Shown here: in pieces, positions 41,401-56,400 of the stretch
How the letters are laid out: the number at the start of each line of letters is the position of its first letter
Position numbering within the stretch: position 1 is the first letter of the stretch
Source: Prostheceraeus crozeri
Lineage: Eukaryota; Platyhelminthes; Polycladida; Euryleptidae
Direction: 5' to 3'
Assembly (NCBI GenBank): GCA_907163375.1
Contig: CAJQUW010003429.1
Location: 1 to 64,000 of the forward strand
DNA length: 64,000 nucleotides
Program-made: the position numbers and the translations under genes
The notes under the pieces: generated by a model
Databases searched by the model: none
What the model was told of the DNA's origin: nothing
Seen by the model: only the letters and a program-made list of their open reading frames with translations

Positions 41401-44400
41401 AAAACTAATGTTTTAATAGTGCGTATGTTAAGAATAAAGTTTTATCTGTTAGTTTGTTAGAAATAAAATGAAGCTTCACCAGTTTACAAATTAAGAATAA
41501 AGTTTTATCTGCCTGTATGTCAGAAATGAAGTAAAGTTTCACCAGTTTAAAAGTTAAAAAAAAAGTTTCAATAATGTGTACGTTAGAAACAAAGTTTCAA
41601 CCGTTTACACGTTAAAAATAAAGTTTCAATAGTTTACAAGTTAAGAATAAAGTTTCAGTAGTGTATATGTTAAGAACAAAGTTCTATCTGTTTGTATGTT
41701 AGAAATAGAATGAAGTTTCATCCGTTTACAAGTTAAGAATAAAGTTTTATGTGTTTGTATGTTAGAAATAAAACAAATTTTTTAACGTTTACAAGTTAAA
41801 AATAAAGTTTCAATAGTTTACAAGTTAAGACTAAAGTTTCAATAGTTTACAAGTTAAGAATAAAGTTTCAATAGTGTATATGTTAAGAATAAAGTTCTAT
41901 CTGTTTATATGTTAGAAATAGACTGAAGTTTCACCAGTTTACAAGTTAAGAGTAAAGTTCTATCTGTTTATATGTTAGAAATAGAATGAAGTTTCACCAG
42001 TTTACAAGTTAAGAATAAAGTTTTATCTGTTTGTATGATAGAAATAAAACAAAGTTTCAACCTTTTACAAGTTAAAAATAAAGTTTCAATAGTTTACAAG
42101 TTAAGAATAAAGTTTCAATAGTGTGTATGTTAGAAATATAGTTCTATCTGTTTATATGTTAGAAATAAAATGAAGTTTCACTAGTTTACAAGTTAAGAAA
42201 AAAGTTCTATCTGTTTCTATGATAGAAATAAAATGAAGTTTCATCAGTTTACAAGTTAAGAATAAAGTTTCAATAGTTTACAAGTTAAGAATAAAGTTTC
42301 AATAGTGTATATGCTAAGAATAAAGTTCTATCTGTTTATATGTTAGAAATAGAATGAAGTTTTACCAGTTTACAAGTTACGAATAAAGTTCTATCTGTTT
42401 AAGTTTACAAGTTAAGAATAAAGTTTTATCTGTTTGTATGATAGAAATAAAACAAAGTTTCAACCGTTTAAAAGTTAAAAATAAAGTTTCAATAGTTTAC
42501 AAGTTAGGAATAAAGTTTCAATAGTGTTCATGTTCAGAATAAAATTCTATCTGTTTATATGTTTGAAATAGAATGAAGTTTTACCAGTTTACAAGTTAAG
42601 AATAAAGTTTTATCTGTTTGTATGTTAGAAATAAAACAAAGTTTCAACCGTTAAAAAGTAAAAAATAAAGTTTCAATAGCTTGCAAGTTAAAACTAATGT
42701 TTTAATAGTGCGTATGTTAAGAATAAAGTTTTATCTGTTAGTTTGTTAGAAATAAAATGAAGCTTCACCAGTTTACAAATTAAGAATAAAGTTTTATCTG
42801 CCTGTATGTCAGAAATGAAGTAAAGTTTCACCAGTTTAAAAGTTAAAAAAAAAGTTTCAATAATGTGTACGTTAGAAACAAAGTTTCAACCGTTTACACG
42901 TTAAAAATAAAGTTTCAATAGTTTACAAGTTAAGAATAAAGTTTCAGTAGTGTATATGTTAAGAACAAAGTTCTATCTGTTTGTATGTTAGAAATAGAAT
43001 GAAGTTTCATCCGTTTACAAGTTAAGAATAAAGTTTTATGTGTTTGTATGTTAGAAATAAAACAAATTTTTTAACGTTTACAAGTTAAAAATAAAGTTTC
43101 AATAGTTTACAAGTTAAGACTAAAGTTTCAATAGTTTACAAGTTAAGAATAAAGTTTCAATAGTGTATATGTTAAGAATAAAGTTCTATCTGTTTATATG
43201 TTAGAAATAGACTGAAGTTTCACCAGTTTACAAGTTAAGAGTAAAGTTCTATCTGTTTATATGTTAGAAATAGAATGAAGTTTCACCAGTTTACAAGTTA
43301 AGAATAAAGTTTTATCTGTTTGTATGATAGAAATAAAACAAAGTTTCAACCTTTTACAAGTTAAAAATAAAGTTTCAATAGTTTACAAGTTAAGAATAAA
43401 GTTTCAATAGTGTGTATGTTAGAAATATAGTTCTATCTGTTTATATGTTAGAAATAAAATGAAGTTTCACTAGTTTACAAGTTAAGAAAAAAGTTCTATC
43501 TGTTTCTATGATAGAAATAAAATGAAGTTTCATCAGTTTACAAGTTAAGAATAAAGTTTCAATAGTTTACAAGTTAAGAATAAAGTTTCAATAGTGTATA
43601 TGCTAAGAATAAAGTTCTATCTGTTTATATGTTAGAAATAGAATGAAGTTTTACCAGTTTACAAGTTACGAATAAAGTTCTATCTGTTTAAGTTTACAAG
43701 TTAAGAATAAAGTTCTATCTGTTTGTATGTTAGAAATAAAACAAAGTTTCAACCGTTTAGAAGTTAAAAATAAAGTTTCAATAGTTTACAAGTTAAGAAT
43801 AAAGTTTCAATAGTGTGCATGTTCAGAATAAAGTTCTATCTGTTTATATGTTAGAAATAGAATGAAGTTTCACCAGTTTACAAGTTAAGAATAAAGTTCT
43901 ATCTGTTTATATGTTAGAAATAAAATGAATTTTTATCAGTTTACAAGTTAAGAGTAAAGTTCTATCTGTTTGTATGTTAGAAATAAAACAAAGTTTCAAC
44001 CGTTAACAAGTTAAAAATAAAGTTTTAATAGTTTGCAAGTTAAAACTAATGTTTCACTAGTTGGCAAGTTAAGAATAAAGTTTTATCTGTTTGTATGATA
44101 GAAATAAAACAAAGTTTCAACCGTTTAAAAGTTAAAAATAAAGTTTCAATAGTTTACAAGTTAGGAATAAAGTTTCAATAGTGTTCATGTTCAGAATAAA
44201 ATTCTATCTGTTTATATGTTTGAAATAGAATGAAGTTTTACCAGTTTACAAGTTAAGAATAAAGTTCTATCTGTTTATATGTTAGAAATAGAATGAAGTT
44301 TCATAAGTTTACAAGTTAAGAATAAAGTTTTATCTGTTTGTATGTTAGAAATAAAACAAAGTTTCAACCGTTAAAAAGTAAAAAAATAAAGTTTCAATTG

Positions 44401-47400
44401 CTTGCAAGTTAAAACTAATGTTTTAATAGTGCGTATGTTAAGAATAAAGTTTTATCTGTTAGTTTGTTAGAAATAAAATGAAGCTTCACCAGTTTACAAA
44501 TTAAGAATAAAGTTTTATCTGCCTGTATGTCAGAAATGAAGTAAAGTTTCACCAGTTTAAAAGTTAAAAAAAAAGTTTCAATAATGTGTACGTTAGAAAC
44601 AAAGTTTCAACCGTTTACAAGTTAAAAATAAAGTTTCAATAGTTTACAAGTTAAGAATAAAGTTTCAGTAGTGTATACTCGTATGTTAAGAACAAAGTTC
44701 TATCTGTTTGTATGTTAGAAATAGAATGAAGTTTCATCCGTTTACAAGTTAAAAATAAAGTTTTATGGGTTTGTATGTTAGAAATAAAACAAATTTTTTA
44801 ACGTTTACAAGTTAAAAATAAAGTTTCAATAGTTTACAAGTTAAGACTAAAGTTTCAATAGTTTACAAGTTAAGAATAAAGTTTCAATAGTGTATATGTT
44901 AAGAATAAAGTTCTATCTGTTTATATGTTAGAAATAGACTGAAGTTTCACCAGTTTACAAGTTAAGAGTAAAGTTCTATCTGTTTATATGTTAGAAATAG
45001 AATGAAGTTTCATCAGTTTACAAGTTAAGAATAAAGTTTTATGTGTTTGTATGTTAGAAATAAAACAAATTTTTAAACGTTAACAAGTTAGAAATATAAT
45101 TTCAATAGTTTGCAAGTTAAAACTAATGTTTCAATAGTGCGTATGTTAAGAATAAAGTTTTATCTGTTTGTATGTTAGAAATAAAATGAAGCTTCACCAG
45201 TTTACAAGTGAAGAATAAAGTTCCAGCTGCTTAAGTTTACAAGTTAAGAATAAAGTTCTATCTGTTTGTATGTTAGAAATAAAACAAAGTTTCAACCGTT
45301 TACAAGTTAAAATAAAGTTTCAATAGTTTACAAGTTAAGAATAAAGTTTCAATAGTGTGCATGTTCAGAATAAAGTTCTATCTGTTTATATGTTAGAAAT
45401 AGAATGAAGTTTCACCAGTTTACAAGTTAAGAATAAAGTTATATCTGTTTATATGTTAGAAATAAAATGAAGTTTCATCAGTTTACAAGTTAAGAATAAA
45501 GTTCTATCTGTTTGTATGTTAGAAATAAAACAAAGTTTCAACCGTTAACAAGCTAAAAATAAAGTTTCAATAGCTTGCAAGTTAAAACTAATGTTTCACT
45601 AGTTGTCAAGTTAAGAATAAAGTTTTATCTGTTTGTATGATAGAAATAAAACAAAGTTTCATCAGTTTACAAGTTAAAAATAAAGTTTCAATAGTTTACA
45701 AGTTAAGAATAAAGTTTCAATAGTGTGTATGTTCAGAATAAAGTTCTATCTGTTCATATGTTAGAAATAGAATGAAGTTTCACCAGTTTACAAGTTAAGA
45801 ATAAAGTTTTATCTGTTTGTATGATAGAAATAAAACAAAGTTTCAACCTTTTACAAGTTAAAAATAAAGTTTCAATTGTTTACAAGTTAAGAATAAAGTT
45901 TCAATAGTGTGTATGTTAGAAATATAGTTCTATCTGTTTATATGTTAGAAATAAAATGAAGTTTCACTAGTTTACAAGTTAAGAAAAAAGTTCTATCTGT
46001 TTCTATGATAGAAATAAAATGAAGTTTCATCAGTTTACAAGTTAAGAATAAAGTTTCAATAGTTTACAAGTTAAGAATAAAGTTTCAATAGTGTATATGC
46101 TAAGAATAAAGTTCTATCTGTTTATATGTTAGAAATAGAATGAAGTTTTACCAGTTTACAAGTTACGAATAAAGTTCTATCTGTTTAAGTTTACAAGTTA
46201 AGAATAAAGTTCTATCTGTTTGTATGTTAGAAATAAAACAAAGTTTCAACCGTTTACAAGTTAAAAATAAAGTTTCAATAGTTTACAAGTTAGGAATAAA
46301 GTTTCAATAGTGTGCATGTTCAGAATAAAGTTCTATCTGTTTATATGTTAGAAATAGAATGAAGTTTCACCAGTTTACAAGTTAAGAATAAAGTTCTATC
46401 TGTTTATATGTTAGAAATAAAATGAAGTTTCATCAGTTTACAAGTTAAGAGTAAAGTTCTATCTGTTTGTATGTTAGAAATAAAACAAAGTTTCAACCGT
46501 TAACAAGTTAAAAATAAAGTTTTAATAGTTTGCAAGTTAAAACTAATGTTTCACTAGTTGGCAAGTTAAGAATAAAGTTTTATCTGTTTGTATGATAGAA
46601 ATAAAACAAAGTTTCAACCGTTTAAAAGTTAAAAATAAAGTTTCAATAGTTTACAAGTTAGGAATAAAGTTTCAATAGTGTTCATGTTCAGAATAAAATT
46701 CTATCTGTTTATATGTTTGAAATAGAATGAAGTTTTACCAGTTTACAAGTTAAGAATAAGGTTCTATCTGTTTATATGCTAGAAATAGAATGAAGTTTCA
46801 TAAGTTTACAAGTTAAGAATAAAGTTTTATCTGTTTGTATGTTAGAAATAAAACAAAGTTTCAACCGTTAAAAAGTAAAAAATAAAGTTTCAATAGCTTG
46901 CAAGTTAAAACTAATGTTTTAATAGTGCGTATGTTAAGAATAAAGTTTTATCTGTTAGTTTGTTAGAAATAAAATGAAGCTTCACCAGTTTACAAATTAA
47001 GAATAAAGTTTTATCTGCCTGTATGTCAGAAATGAAGTAAAGTTTCACCAGTTTAAAAGTTAAAAAAAAAGTTTCAATAATGTGTACGTTAGAAACAAAG
47101 TTTCAACCGTTTACAAGTTAAAAATAAAGTTTCAATAGTTTACAAGTTAAGAATAAAGTTTCAGTAGTGTATATGTTAAGAACAAAGTTCTATCTGTTTG
47201 TATGTTAGAAATAGAATGAAGTTTCATCCGTTTACAAGTTAAGAATAAAGTTTTATGTGTTTGTATGTTAGAAATAAAACAAATTTTTTAACGTTTACAA
47301 GATAAAAATAAAGTTTCAATAGTTTACAAGTTAAGACTAAAGTTTCAATAGTTTACAAGTTAAGAATAAAGTTTCAATAGTGTATATGTTAAGAATAAAG

Positions 47401-50400
47401 TTCTATCTGTTTATATGTTAGAAATAGACTGAAGTTTCACCAGTTTACAAGTTAAGAGTAAAGTTCTATCTGTTTATATGTTAGAAATAGAATGAAGTTT
47501 CATCAGTTTACAAGTTAAGAATAAAGTTTTATGTGTTTGTATGTTAGAAATAAAACAAATTTTTAAACGTTAACAAGTTAGAAATATAATTTCAATAGTT
47601 TGCAAGTTAAAACTAATGTTTCAATAGTGCGTATGTTAAGAATAAAGTTTTATCTGTTTGTATGTTAGAAATAAAATGAAGCTTCACCAGTTTACAAGTG
47701 AAGAATAAAGTTCCAGCTGCTTAAGTTTACAAGTTAAGAATAAAGTTCTATCTGTTTGTATGTTAGAAATAAAACAAAGTTTCAACCGTTTACAAGTTAA
47801 AAATAAAGTTTCAATAGTTTACAAGTTAAGAATAAAGTTTCAATAGTGTATATGCTAAGAATAAAGTTCTATCTGTTTATATGTTAGAAATAGAATGAAG
47901 CTTCACCAGTTTACAAGTGAAGAATAAAGTTCCAGCTGCTTAAGTTTACAAGTTAAGAATAAAGTTCTATCTGTTTGTATGTTAGAAATAAAACAAAGTT
48001 TCAACCGTTTACAAGTTAAAAATAAAGTTTCAATAGTTTACAAGTTATGAATAAAGTTTCAATAGTGTGTATGTTCAGAATAAAGTTCTATCTGTTTATA
48101 TGTTAGAAATAGAATGAAGTTTCACCAGTTTACAAGTTAAAAATAAAGTTTCAATTGTTTACAAGTTAAGAATAAAGTTTCAATAGTTTACAAGTTAAGA
48201 ATAAAGCTTCAATAGTATGTATGTTCAGAATAAAGTTCTATCTGTTTATATGTTAGAAATAGAATGAAGTTTCACCAGTTTACAAGTTAAAAATAAAGTT
48301 TCAATTGTTTACAAGTTAAGAATAAAGTTTCAATAGTTTACAAGTTAAGAATAAAGTTTCAATAGTGTACATGTTAAGAATAAAGTTCTATCTGTTTATA
48401 TGTTAGAAATAGAATGAAGTTTCACCAGTTTACAAGTTAAGAATAAAGTTCTATCTGTTTATATGTTAGAAATAAAATGAAGTTTCATCAGTTTACAAGT
48501 TAAGAATAAAGTTTTATCTGTTTGTATGATAGAAATAAAACAAAGTTTCAACCGTTAACAAGTTAAAAATAAAGTTTCAATAGTTTGCAAGTAAAAACTA
48601 ATGTTTCACTAATTGGCAAGTTAATAATAAAGTTTTATCTGTTTGTATGATAGAAATAAAACAAAGTTTCAACCGTTTACAAGTTAAAAATAAAGTTTCA
48701 ATAGTTTACAAGATAAGCATAAAGTTTCAATAGTGTGTATGTTCCGAATAAAGTTCAATCTGTTTATATGTTAGAAATAGAATGAAGTTTCACCAGTTTA
48801 CAAGTTAAGAAAAGTTCTATCTTTTTATATGTTAGAAATAAAATGAAGTTTCACCAGTTTACAAGTTAAGAATAAAGTTTTATCTGTTTGTATGATAGAA
48901 ATAAAACAAAGTTTCAACCGTTTACAAGTTAAAAATAAAGTTTCAATAGTTTACAAGTTAAGAATAAAGTTTCAGTTGTGTATATGTTAAGAATAAAGTT
49001 CTATCTGTTTGTATGTTAGAAATAGAATGAAGTTTCACCAGTTGGCAAATTAAGAATAAAGTTCTATCTGTTTGTATGTTAGAAATAGAACAAAGTTTCA
49101 ACCGTTTACAAGTTAAAAATAAAGTTTCAATAGTTTACAAGTTAAGACTAAAGTTTCAATAGTTTACAAGTTAAGAATAAAGTTTCAATAGTGTATATGT
49201 TAAGAATAAAGTTCTACCTGTTTATATGTTAGAAATAGACTGAAGTTTCACCAGTTTACAAGTTAAAAGTAAAGTTCTATCTGTTAGTTTGTTAGAAATA
49301 AAATGAAGCTTCACCAGTTTACAAATTAAGAATAAAGTTTTATCTGCCTGTATGTCAGAAATGAAGTAAAGTTTCACCAGTTTAAAAGTTAAAAAAAAAG
49401 TTTTAATAATGTGTACGTTAGAAACAAAGTTTCAACCGTTTACAAGTTAAAAATAGAGTTTCAATAGTTTACAAGTTAAGAATAAAGTTTCAGTAGTGTA
49501 TATGTTAAGAATAAAGTTCTATCTGTTTGTATGTTAGAAATAGAATGAAGTTTCACCAGTTGGCAAATTAAGAATAAAGTTCTATCTGTTTGTATGTTAG
49601 AAATAGAATGAAGTTTCATCCGTTTACAAGTTAAGAATAAAGTTTTACGTGTTTGTATGTTAGAAATAAAACAAATTTTTAAACGTTAACAAGTTAGAAA
49701 TAAAATTTCAATAGTTTGCAAGTTAAAACTAATGTTTCAATAGTGCGTATGTTAAGAATAAAGTTTTATCTGTTTGTATGTTAGAAATAAAATGAAGCTT
49801 CACCAGTTTACAAGTGAAGAATAAAGTTCCAGCTGCTTAAGTTTACAAGTTAAGAATAAAGTTCTATCTGTTTGTATGATAGAAATAAAACAAAGTTTCA
49901 ACCGTTTACAAGTTAAAAATAAAGTTTCAATAGTTTACAAGTTAAGAATAAAGTTTCAATAGTGTGTATGTTCAGAACAAAGTTCTATCTGTTTATATGT
50001 TAGAAATAGAATGAAGTTTCACCAGTTTACAAGTTAAAAATAAAGTTTCAATTGTTTACAAGTTAAGAATAAAGTTTCAATAGTTTACAAGTTAAGAATA
50101 AAGTTTCAATAGTGTATATGTTAAGAATAAAGTTCTATCTGTTTATATGTTAGAAATAGAATGAAGTTTCACCAGTTTACAAGTTAAGAATAAAGTTTTA
50201 TCTGTTTGTATGATAGAAATAAAAAAAAGTTTCAACCGTTAACAATTTAAAAATAAAGTTTCAATAGTTTGCAAGTTAAAACTAATGTTTCAGTAATTGG
50301 CAAGTTAAGAATTAAGTTTTATCTGTTTGTATGATAGAAGTAAAACAAAGTTTCAACCGTTTACAAGTTAAAAATAAAGTTTCAATAGTTTACAAGTTAA

Positions 50401-53400
50401 GAATAAAGTTTCAGTAGTGTATATGTTAAGAATAAAGTTCTATCTGTTTGTATGTTAGAAATAGAATGAAATTTCACCAGTTGGCAAATTAAGAATAAAG
50501 TTCTATCTGTTCGTATGTTAGAAATAGAATGAAGTTTCATCAGTTTACAAGTTAAGAATAAAGTTTTATGTGTTTGTATGTTAGAAATAAAACAAATTTT
50601 TAAACGTTAACAAGTTAGAAATAAAATTTCAATAGTTTGCAAGTTAAAACTAATGTTTCAATAGTGCGTATGTTAAGACTAAAGTTTTATCTGTTTGTAT
50701 GTTAGAAATAAAATGAAGTTTCATCAGTTTATAAGTTAAGAATAAAGTTCTATCAGTTTGTATGTTAGAAATAAAACAAAGTTTCAACCGTTTACAAGTT
50801 AAAAATAAAGTTTCAACCATTTACAAGTTAAGACTAAAGTTTCAATAGTTTACAAGTTAAGAATAAAGTTTCAATAGTGTATATGTTAAGAATAAAGTTC
50901 TATCTGTTTATATGTTAGAAATAGACTGAAGTTTCACCAGTTTACAAGTTAAGAATAAAGTTCTATCTGTTTATATGTTAGAAATAGAATGAAGTTTCAT
51001 CAGTTTACAAGTTAAGAATAAAGTTTTATGTGTTTGTATGTTAGAAATATAACAAATTTTTAAACGTTAACAAGTTAGAAATAAAATTTCAATAGTTTGC
51101 AAGTTAAAACTAATGTTTCAATAGTGCGTATGTAAAGACTAAAGTTTTATCTGTTTGTATGTTAGAAATAAAATGAATCTTCACCAGTTTACAAGTTAAG
51201 AATAAAGTTCTATCTGTTTGTATGTTAGAAATAAAACAAAGTTTCAACCGTTTACAAGTTAAAAATAAAGTTTCAATAGTTTACAAGTTAAGAATAAAGT
51301 TTCAATAGTGTGTATGTTCAGAATAAAGTTCTATCTGTTTATATGTTAGAAAAAGAATGAAGTTTCACCAGTTTACAAGTTAAAAATAAAGTTCTATCTG
51401 TTTATATGTTAGAAATAAAATGAAGTTTCATCAGTTTACAAGTTAAGAATAAAGTTTTATCTGTTTGTATGATAGAAATAAAACAAAGTTTCAACCGTTA
51501 ACAAGTTAAAAATAAAGTTTCAATAGTTTGCATGTTAAAACTAATGTTTCACTAATTGGCAAGTTAAGAATAAAGTTTTATCTGTTTGTATGATTGAAAT
51601 AAAACAAAGTTTCAACCGTTTACAAGTTAAAAATAAAGTTTCAATAGTTTACAAGTTAAGAATAAAGTTTCAATAGTGTGTATGTTCAGAATAAAGTTCT
51701 ATCTGTTTATATGTTAGAAATAGAATGAAGTTTCACCAGTTTACAAGTTAAGAATAAAGTTTCAATTGTTTACAAGTTAAGAATAAAGTTTCAATAGTTT
51801 ACAAGTTAAGAATAAAGTTTCAATAGTGTATATGTTAAGAATAAAGTTCTATCTGTTTATATGTTAGAAATAGAATGAAGTTTCACCAGTTTACAAGTTA
51901 AGAATAAAGTTCTATCTGTTTATATGTTAGAAATAAAATGAAGTTTCATCAGTTTACAAGTTAAGAATAAAGTTTTATCTGTTTGTATGATAGAAATAAA
52001 AAAAAGTTTCAACCAATAACAATTTAAAAATAAAGTTTCAATAGTTTGCAAGTTAAAACTAATGTTTCAGTAATTGGCAAGTTAAGAATTAAGTTTTATC
52101 TGTTTGTATGATAGAAATAAAACAAAGTTTCAACCGTTTACAAGTTAAAAATAAAGTTTCAATAGTTTACAAGTTAAGAATAAAGTTTCAGTAGTGTATA
52201 TGTTAAGAATAAAGTTCTATCTGTTTGTATGTTAGAAATAGAATGAAATTTCACCAGTTGGCAAATTAAGAATAAAGTTCTATCTGTTTGTATGTTAGAA
52301 ATAGAATGAAGTTCCATCAGTTTACAAGTTAAGAATAAAGTTTTATGTGTTTGTATGTTAGAAATAAAACAAATTTTTAAACGTTAACAAGTTAGAAATA
52401 AAATTTCAATAGTTTGCAAGTTAAAACTAATGTTTCAATAGTGCGTATGTTAAGACTAAAGTTTTATCTGTTTGTATGTTAGAAATAAAATTAAGCTTCA
52501 CCAGTTTACAAGTGAAGAATAAAGTTCCAGCTGTTTAAGTTTACAAGTTAAGAATAAAGTTTTATGTGTTTGTATGTTAGAAATAAAACAAATTTTTTAA
52601 CGTTTACAAGTTAAAAATAAAGTTTCAATAGTGTATATGTTAAGAATAAAGTTCTATCTGTTTATATGTTAGAAATAGACTGAAGTTTCACCAGTTTACA
52701 AGTTAAGAATAAAGTTCTATCTGTTTATATGTTAGAAATAGAATGAAGTTTCATCAGTTTACAAGTTAAGAATAAAGTTTTATGTGTTTGTATGTTAGAA
52801 ATATAACAAATTTTTAAACGTTAACAAGTTAGAAATAAAATTTCAATAGTTTGCAAGTTAAAACTAATGTTTCAATAGTGCGTATGTTAAGAATAAAGTT
52901 TTATCTGTTTGTATGTTAGAAATAAAATGAATCTTCACCAGTTTACAAGTGAAGAATAAAGTTCCAGCTGTTTAAGTTTACAAGTTAAGAATAAAGTTCT
53001 ATCTGTTTGTATGTTAGAAATAAAACAAAGTTTCAACCGTTTACAAGTTAAAAATAAAGTTTCAATAGTTTACAAGTTAAGAATAAAGTTTCAATAGTGT
53101 CTATGTTCAGAATAAAGTTCTATCTGTTTATATGTTAGAAATAGAATGAAGTTTCACCAGTTTACAAGTTAAAAATAAAGTTTCAATTGTTTACAAGTTA
53201 AGAATAAAGTTTCAATAGTTTACAAGTTAAGAATAAAGTTTCAATAGTGTATATGTTAAGAATAAAGTTCTATCTGTTTATATGTTAGAAATAGAATGAA
53301 GTTTCACCAGTTTACAAGTTAAGAAAAAAGTTCTATCTGTTTATATGTTAGAAATAAAATTAAGTTTCATCAGTTTACAAGTTAAGAATAAAGTTTTATC

Positions 53401-56400
53401 TGTTTGTATGATAGAAATAAAACAAAGTTTCAACCGTTAACAATTTAAAAATAAAGTTTCAATAGTTTGCAAGTTAAAAATAATGTTTCACTAATTGGCA
53501 AGCTAAGAATAAAGTTTTATCTGTTTGTATGATAGAAATAAAACAAAGTTTCAACCTTTTACAAGTTAAAAATAAAGTTTCAATAGTTTACAAGTTAAGA
53601 ATAAAGTTTCAATAGTGTGTATGTTCAGAATAAAGTTCTATCTGTTTATATGTTAGAAATAGAATGAAGTTTTACCAGTTTACAAGTTAAGAATAAAGTT
53701 CTATCTGTTTATATGTTAGAAATAAAATGAAGTTTCATCAGTTTACAAGTTAAGAATAAAGTTTTATCTGTTTGTATGATAGAAATAAAACAAAGTTTCA
53801 ACCGTTAACAAGTTAAAAATAAAGTTTCAATAGTTTGCATGTTAAAACTAATGTTTCACTAATTGGCAAGTTAAGAATAAAGTTTTATCTGTTTGTATGA
53901 TTGAAATAAAACAAAGTTTCAACCGTTTACAAGTTAAAAATAAAGTTTCAATAGTTTACAAGTTAAGAATAAAGTTTCAATAGTGTGTATGTTCAGAATA
54001 AAGTTCTATCTGTTTATATGTTAGAAATAGAATGAAGTTTCACCAGTTTACAAGTTAAGAATAAAGTTTCAATTGTTTACAAGTTAAGAATAAAGTTTCA
54101 ATAGTTTACAAGTTAAGAATAAAGTTTCAATAGTGTATATGTTAAGAATAAAGTTCTATCTGTTTATATGTTAGAAATAGAATGAAGTTTCACCAGTTTA
54201 CAAGTTAAGAATAAAGTTCTATCTGTTTATATGTTAGAAATAAAATGAAGTTTCATCAGTTTACAAGTTAAGAATAAAGTTTTATCTGTTTGTATGATAG
54301 AAATAAAAAAAAGTTTCAACCAATAACAATTTAAAAATAAAGTTTCAATAGTTTGCAAGTTAAAACTAATGTTTCAGTAATTGGCAAGTTAAGAATTAAG
54401 TTTTATCTGTTTGTATGATAGAAATAAAACAAAGTTTCAACCGTTTACAAGTTAAAAATAAAGTTTCAATAGTTTACAAGTTAAGAATAAAGTTTCAATA
54501 GTGTGTATGTTCAGAATAAAGTTCTATCTGTTTATATGTTAGAAATAGAATGAAGTTTCACCAGTTTACAAGTTAAGAATAAAGTTCTATCTGTTTATAT
54601 GTTAGAAATAAAATGAAGTTTCATCAGTTTACAAGTTAAGAATAAAGTTTTATCTGTTTGTATGATAGAAATAAAACAAAGTTTCAACCGTTTACAAGTT
54701 AAAAATAAAGTTTCAATAGTTTACAAGTTAAGAATAAAGTTTCAGTAGTGTATATGTTAAGAATAAAGTTCTATCTGTTTGTATGTTAGAAATAGAATGA
54801 AATTTCACCAGTTGGCAAATTAAGAATAAAGTTCTATCTGTTTGTATGTTAGAAATAGAATGAAGTTCCATCAGTTTACAAGTTAAGAATAAAGTTTTAT
54901 GTGTTTGTATGTTAGAAATAAAACAAATTTTTAAACGTTAACAAGTTAGAAATAAAATTTCAATAGTTTGCAAGTTAAAACTAATGTTTCAATAGTGCGT
55001 ATGTTAAGACTAAAGTTTTATCTGTTTGTATGTTAGAAATAAAATTAAGCTTCACCAGTTTACAAGTGAAGAATAAAGTTCCAGCTGTTTAAGTTTACAA
55101 GTTAAGAATAAAGTTTTATGTGTTTGTATGTTAGAAATAAAACAAATTTTTTAACGTTTACAAGTTAAAAATAAAGTTTCAATAGTGTATATGTTAAGAA
55201 TAAAGTTCTATCTGTTTATATGTTAGAAATAGACTGAAGTTTCACCAGTTTACAAGTTAAGAATAAAGTTCTATCTGTTTATATGTTAGAAATAGAATGA
55301 AGTTTCATCAGTTTACAAGTTAAGAATAAAGTTTTATGTGTTTGTATGTTAGAAATATAACAAATTTTTAAACGTTAACAAGTTAGAAATAAAATTTCAA
55401 TAGTTTGCAAGTTAAAACTAATGTTTCAATAGTGCGTATGTTAAGAATAAAGTTTTATCTGTTTGTATGTTAGAAATAAAATGAATCTTCACCAGTTTAC
55501 AAGTGAAGAATAAAGTTCCAGCTGTTTAAGTTTACAAGTTAAGAATAAAGTTCTATCTGTTTGTATGTTAGAAATAAAACAAAGTTTCAACCGTTTACAA
55601 GTTAAAAATAAAGTTTCAATAGTTTACAAGTTAAGAATAAAGTTTCAATAGTGTATATGTTAAGAATAAAGTTCTATCTGTTTATATGTTAGAAATAGAA
55701 TGAAGTTTCACCAGTTTACAAGTTAAGAAAAAAGTTCTATCTGTTTATATGTTAGAAATAAAATGAAGTTTCATCAGTTTACAAGTTAAGAATAAAGTTT
55801 TATCTGTTTGTATGATAGAAATAAAACAAAGTTTCAACCGTTAACAATTTAAAAATAAAGTTTCAATAGTTTGCAAGTTAAAACTAATGTTTCACTAATT
55901 GGCAAGTTAAGAATAAAGTTTTATCTGTTTGTATGATAGAAATAAAACAAAGTTTCAACCGTTTACAAGTTAAAAATAAAGTTTCAATAGTTTACAAGTT
56001 AAGAATAAAGTTTCAATAGTGTGTATGTTCAGAATAAAGTTCTATCTGTTTATATGTTAGAAATAGAATGAAGTTTTACCAGTTTACAAGTTAAGAATAA
56101 AGTTCTATCTGTTTATATGTTAGAAATAAAATGAAGTTTCATCAGTTTACTAGTTAAGAATAAAGTTTTATCTGTTTGTATGATAGAAATAAAACAAAGT
56201 TTCAACCGTTTACAAGTTAAAAATAAAGTTTCAATAGTTTGCATGTTAAAACTAATGTTTCACTAATTGGCAAGTTAAGAATAAAGTTTTATCTGTTTGT
56301 ATGATTGAAATAAAACAACGTTTCAACCGTTTACAAGTTAAAAATAAAGTTTCAATAGTTTACAAGTTAAGAATAAAGTTTCAGTAGTGTGTATGTTCAG

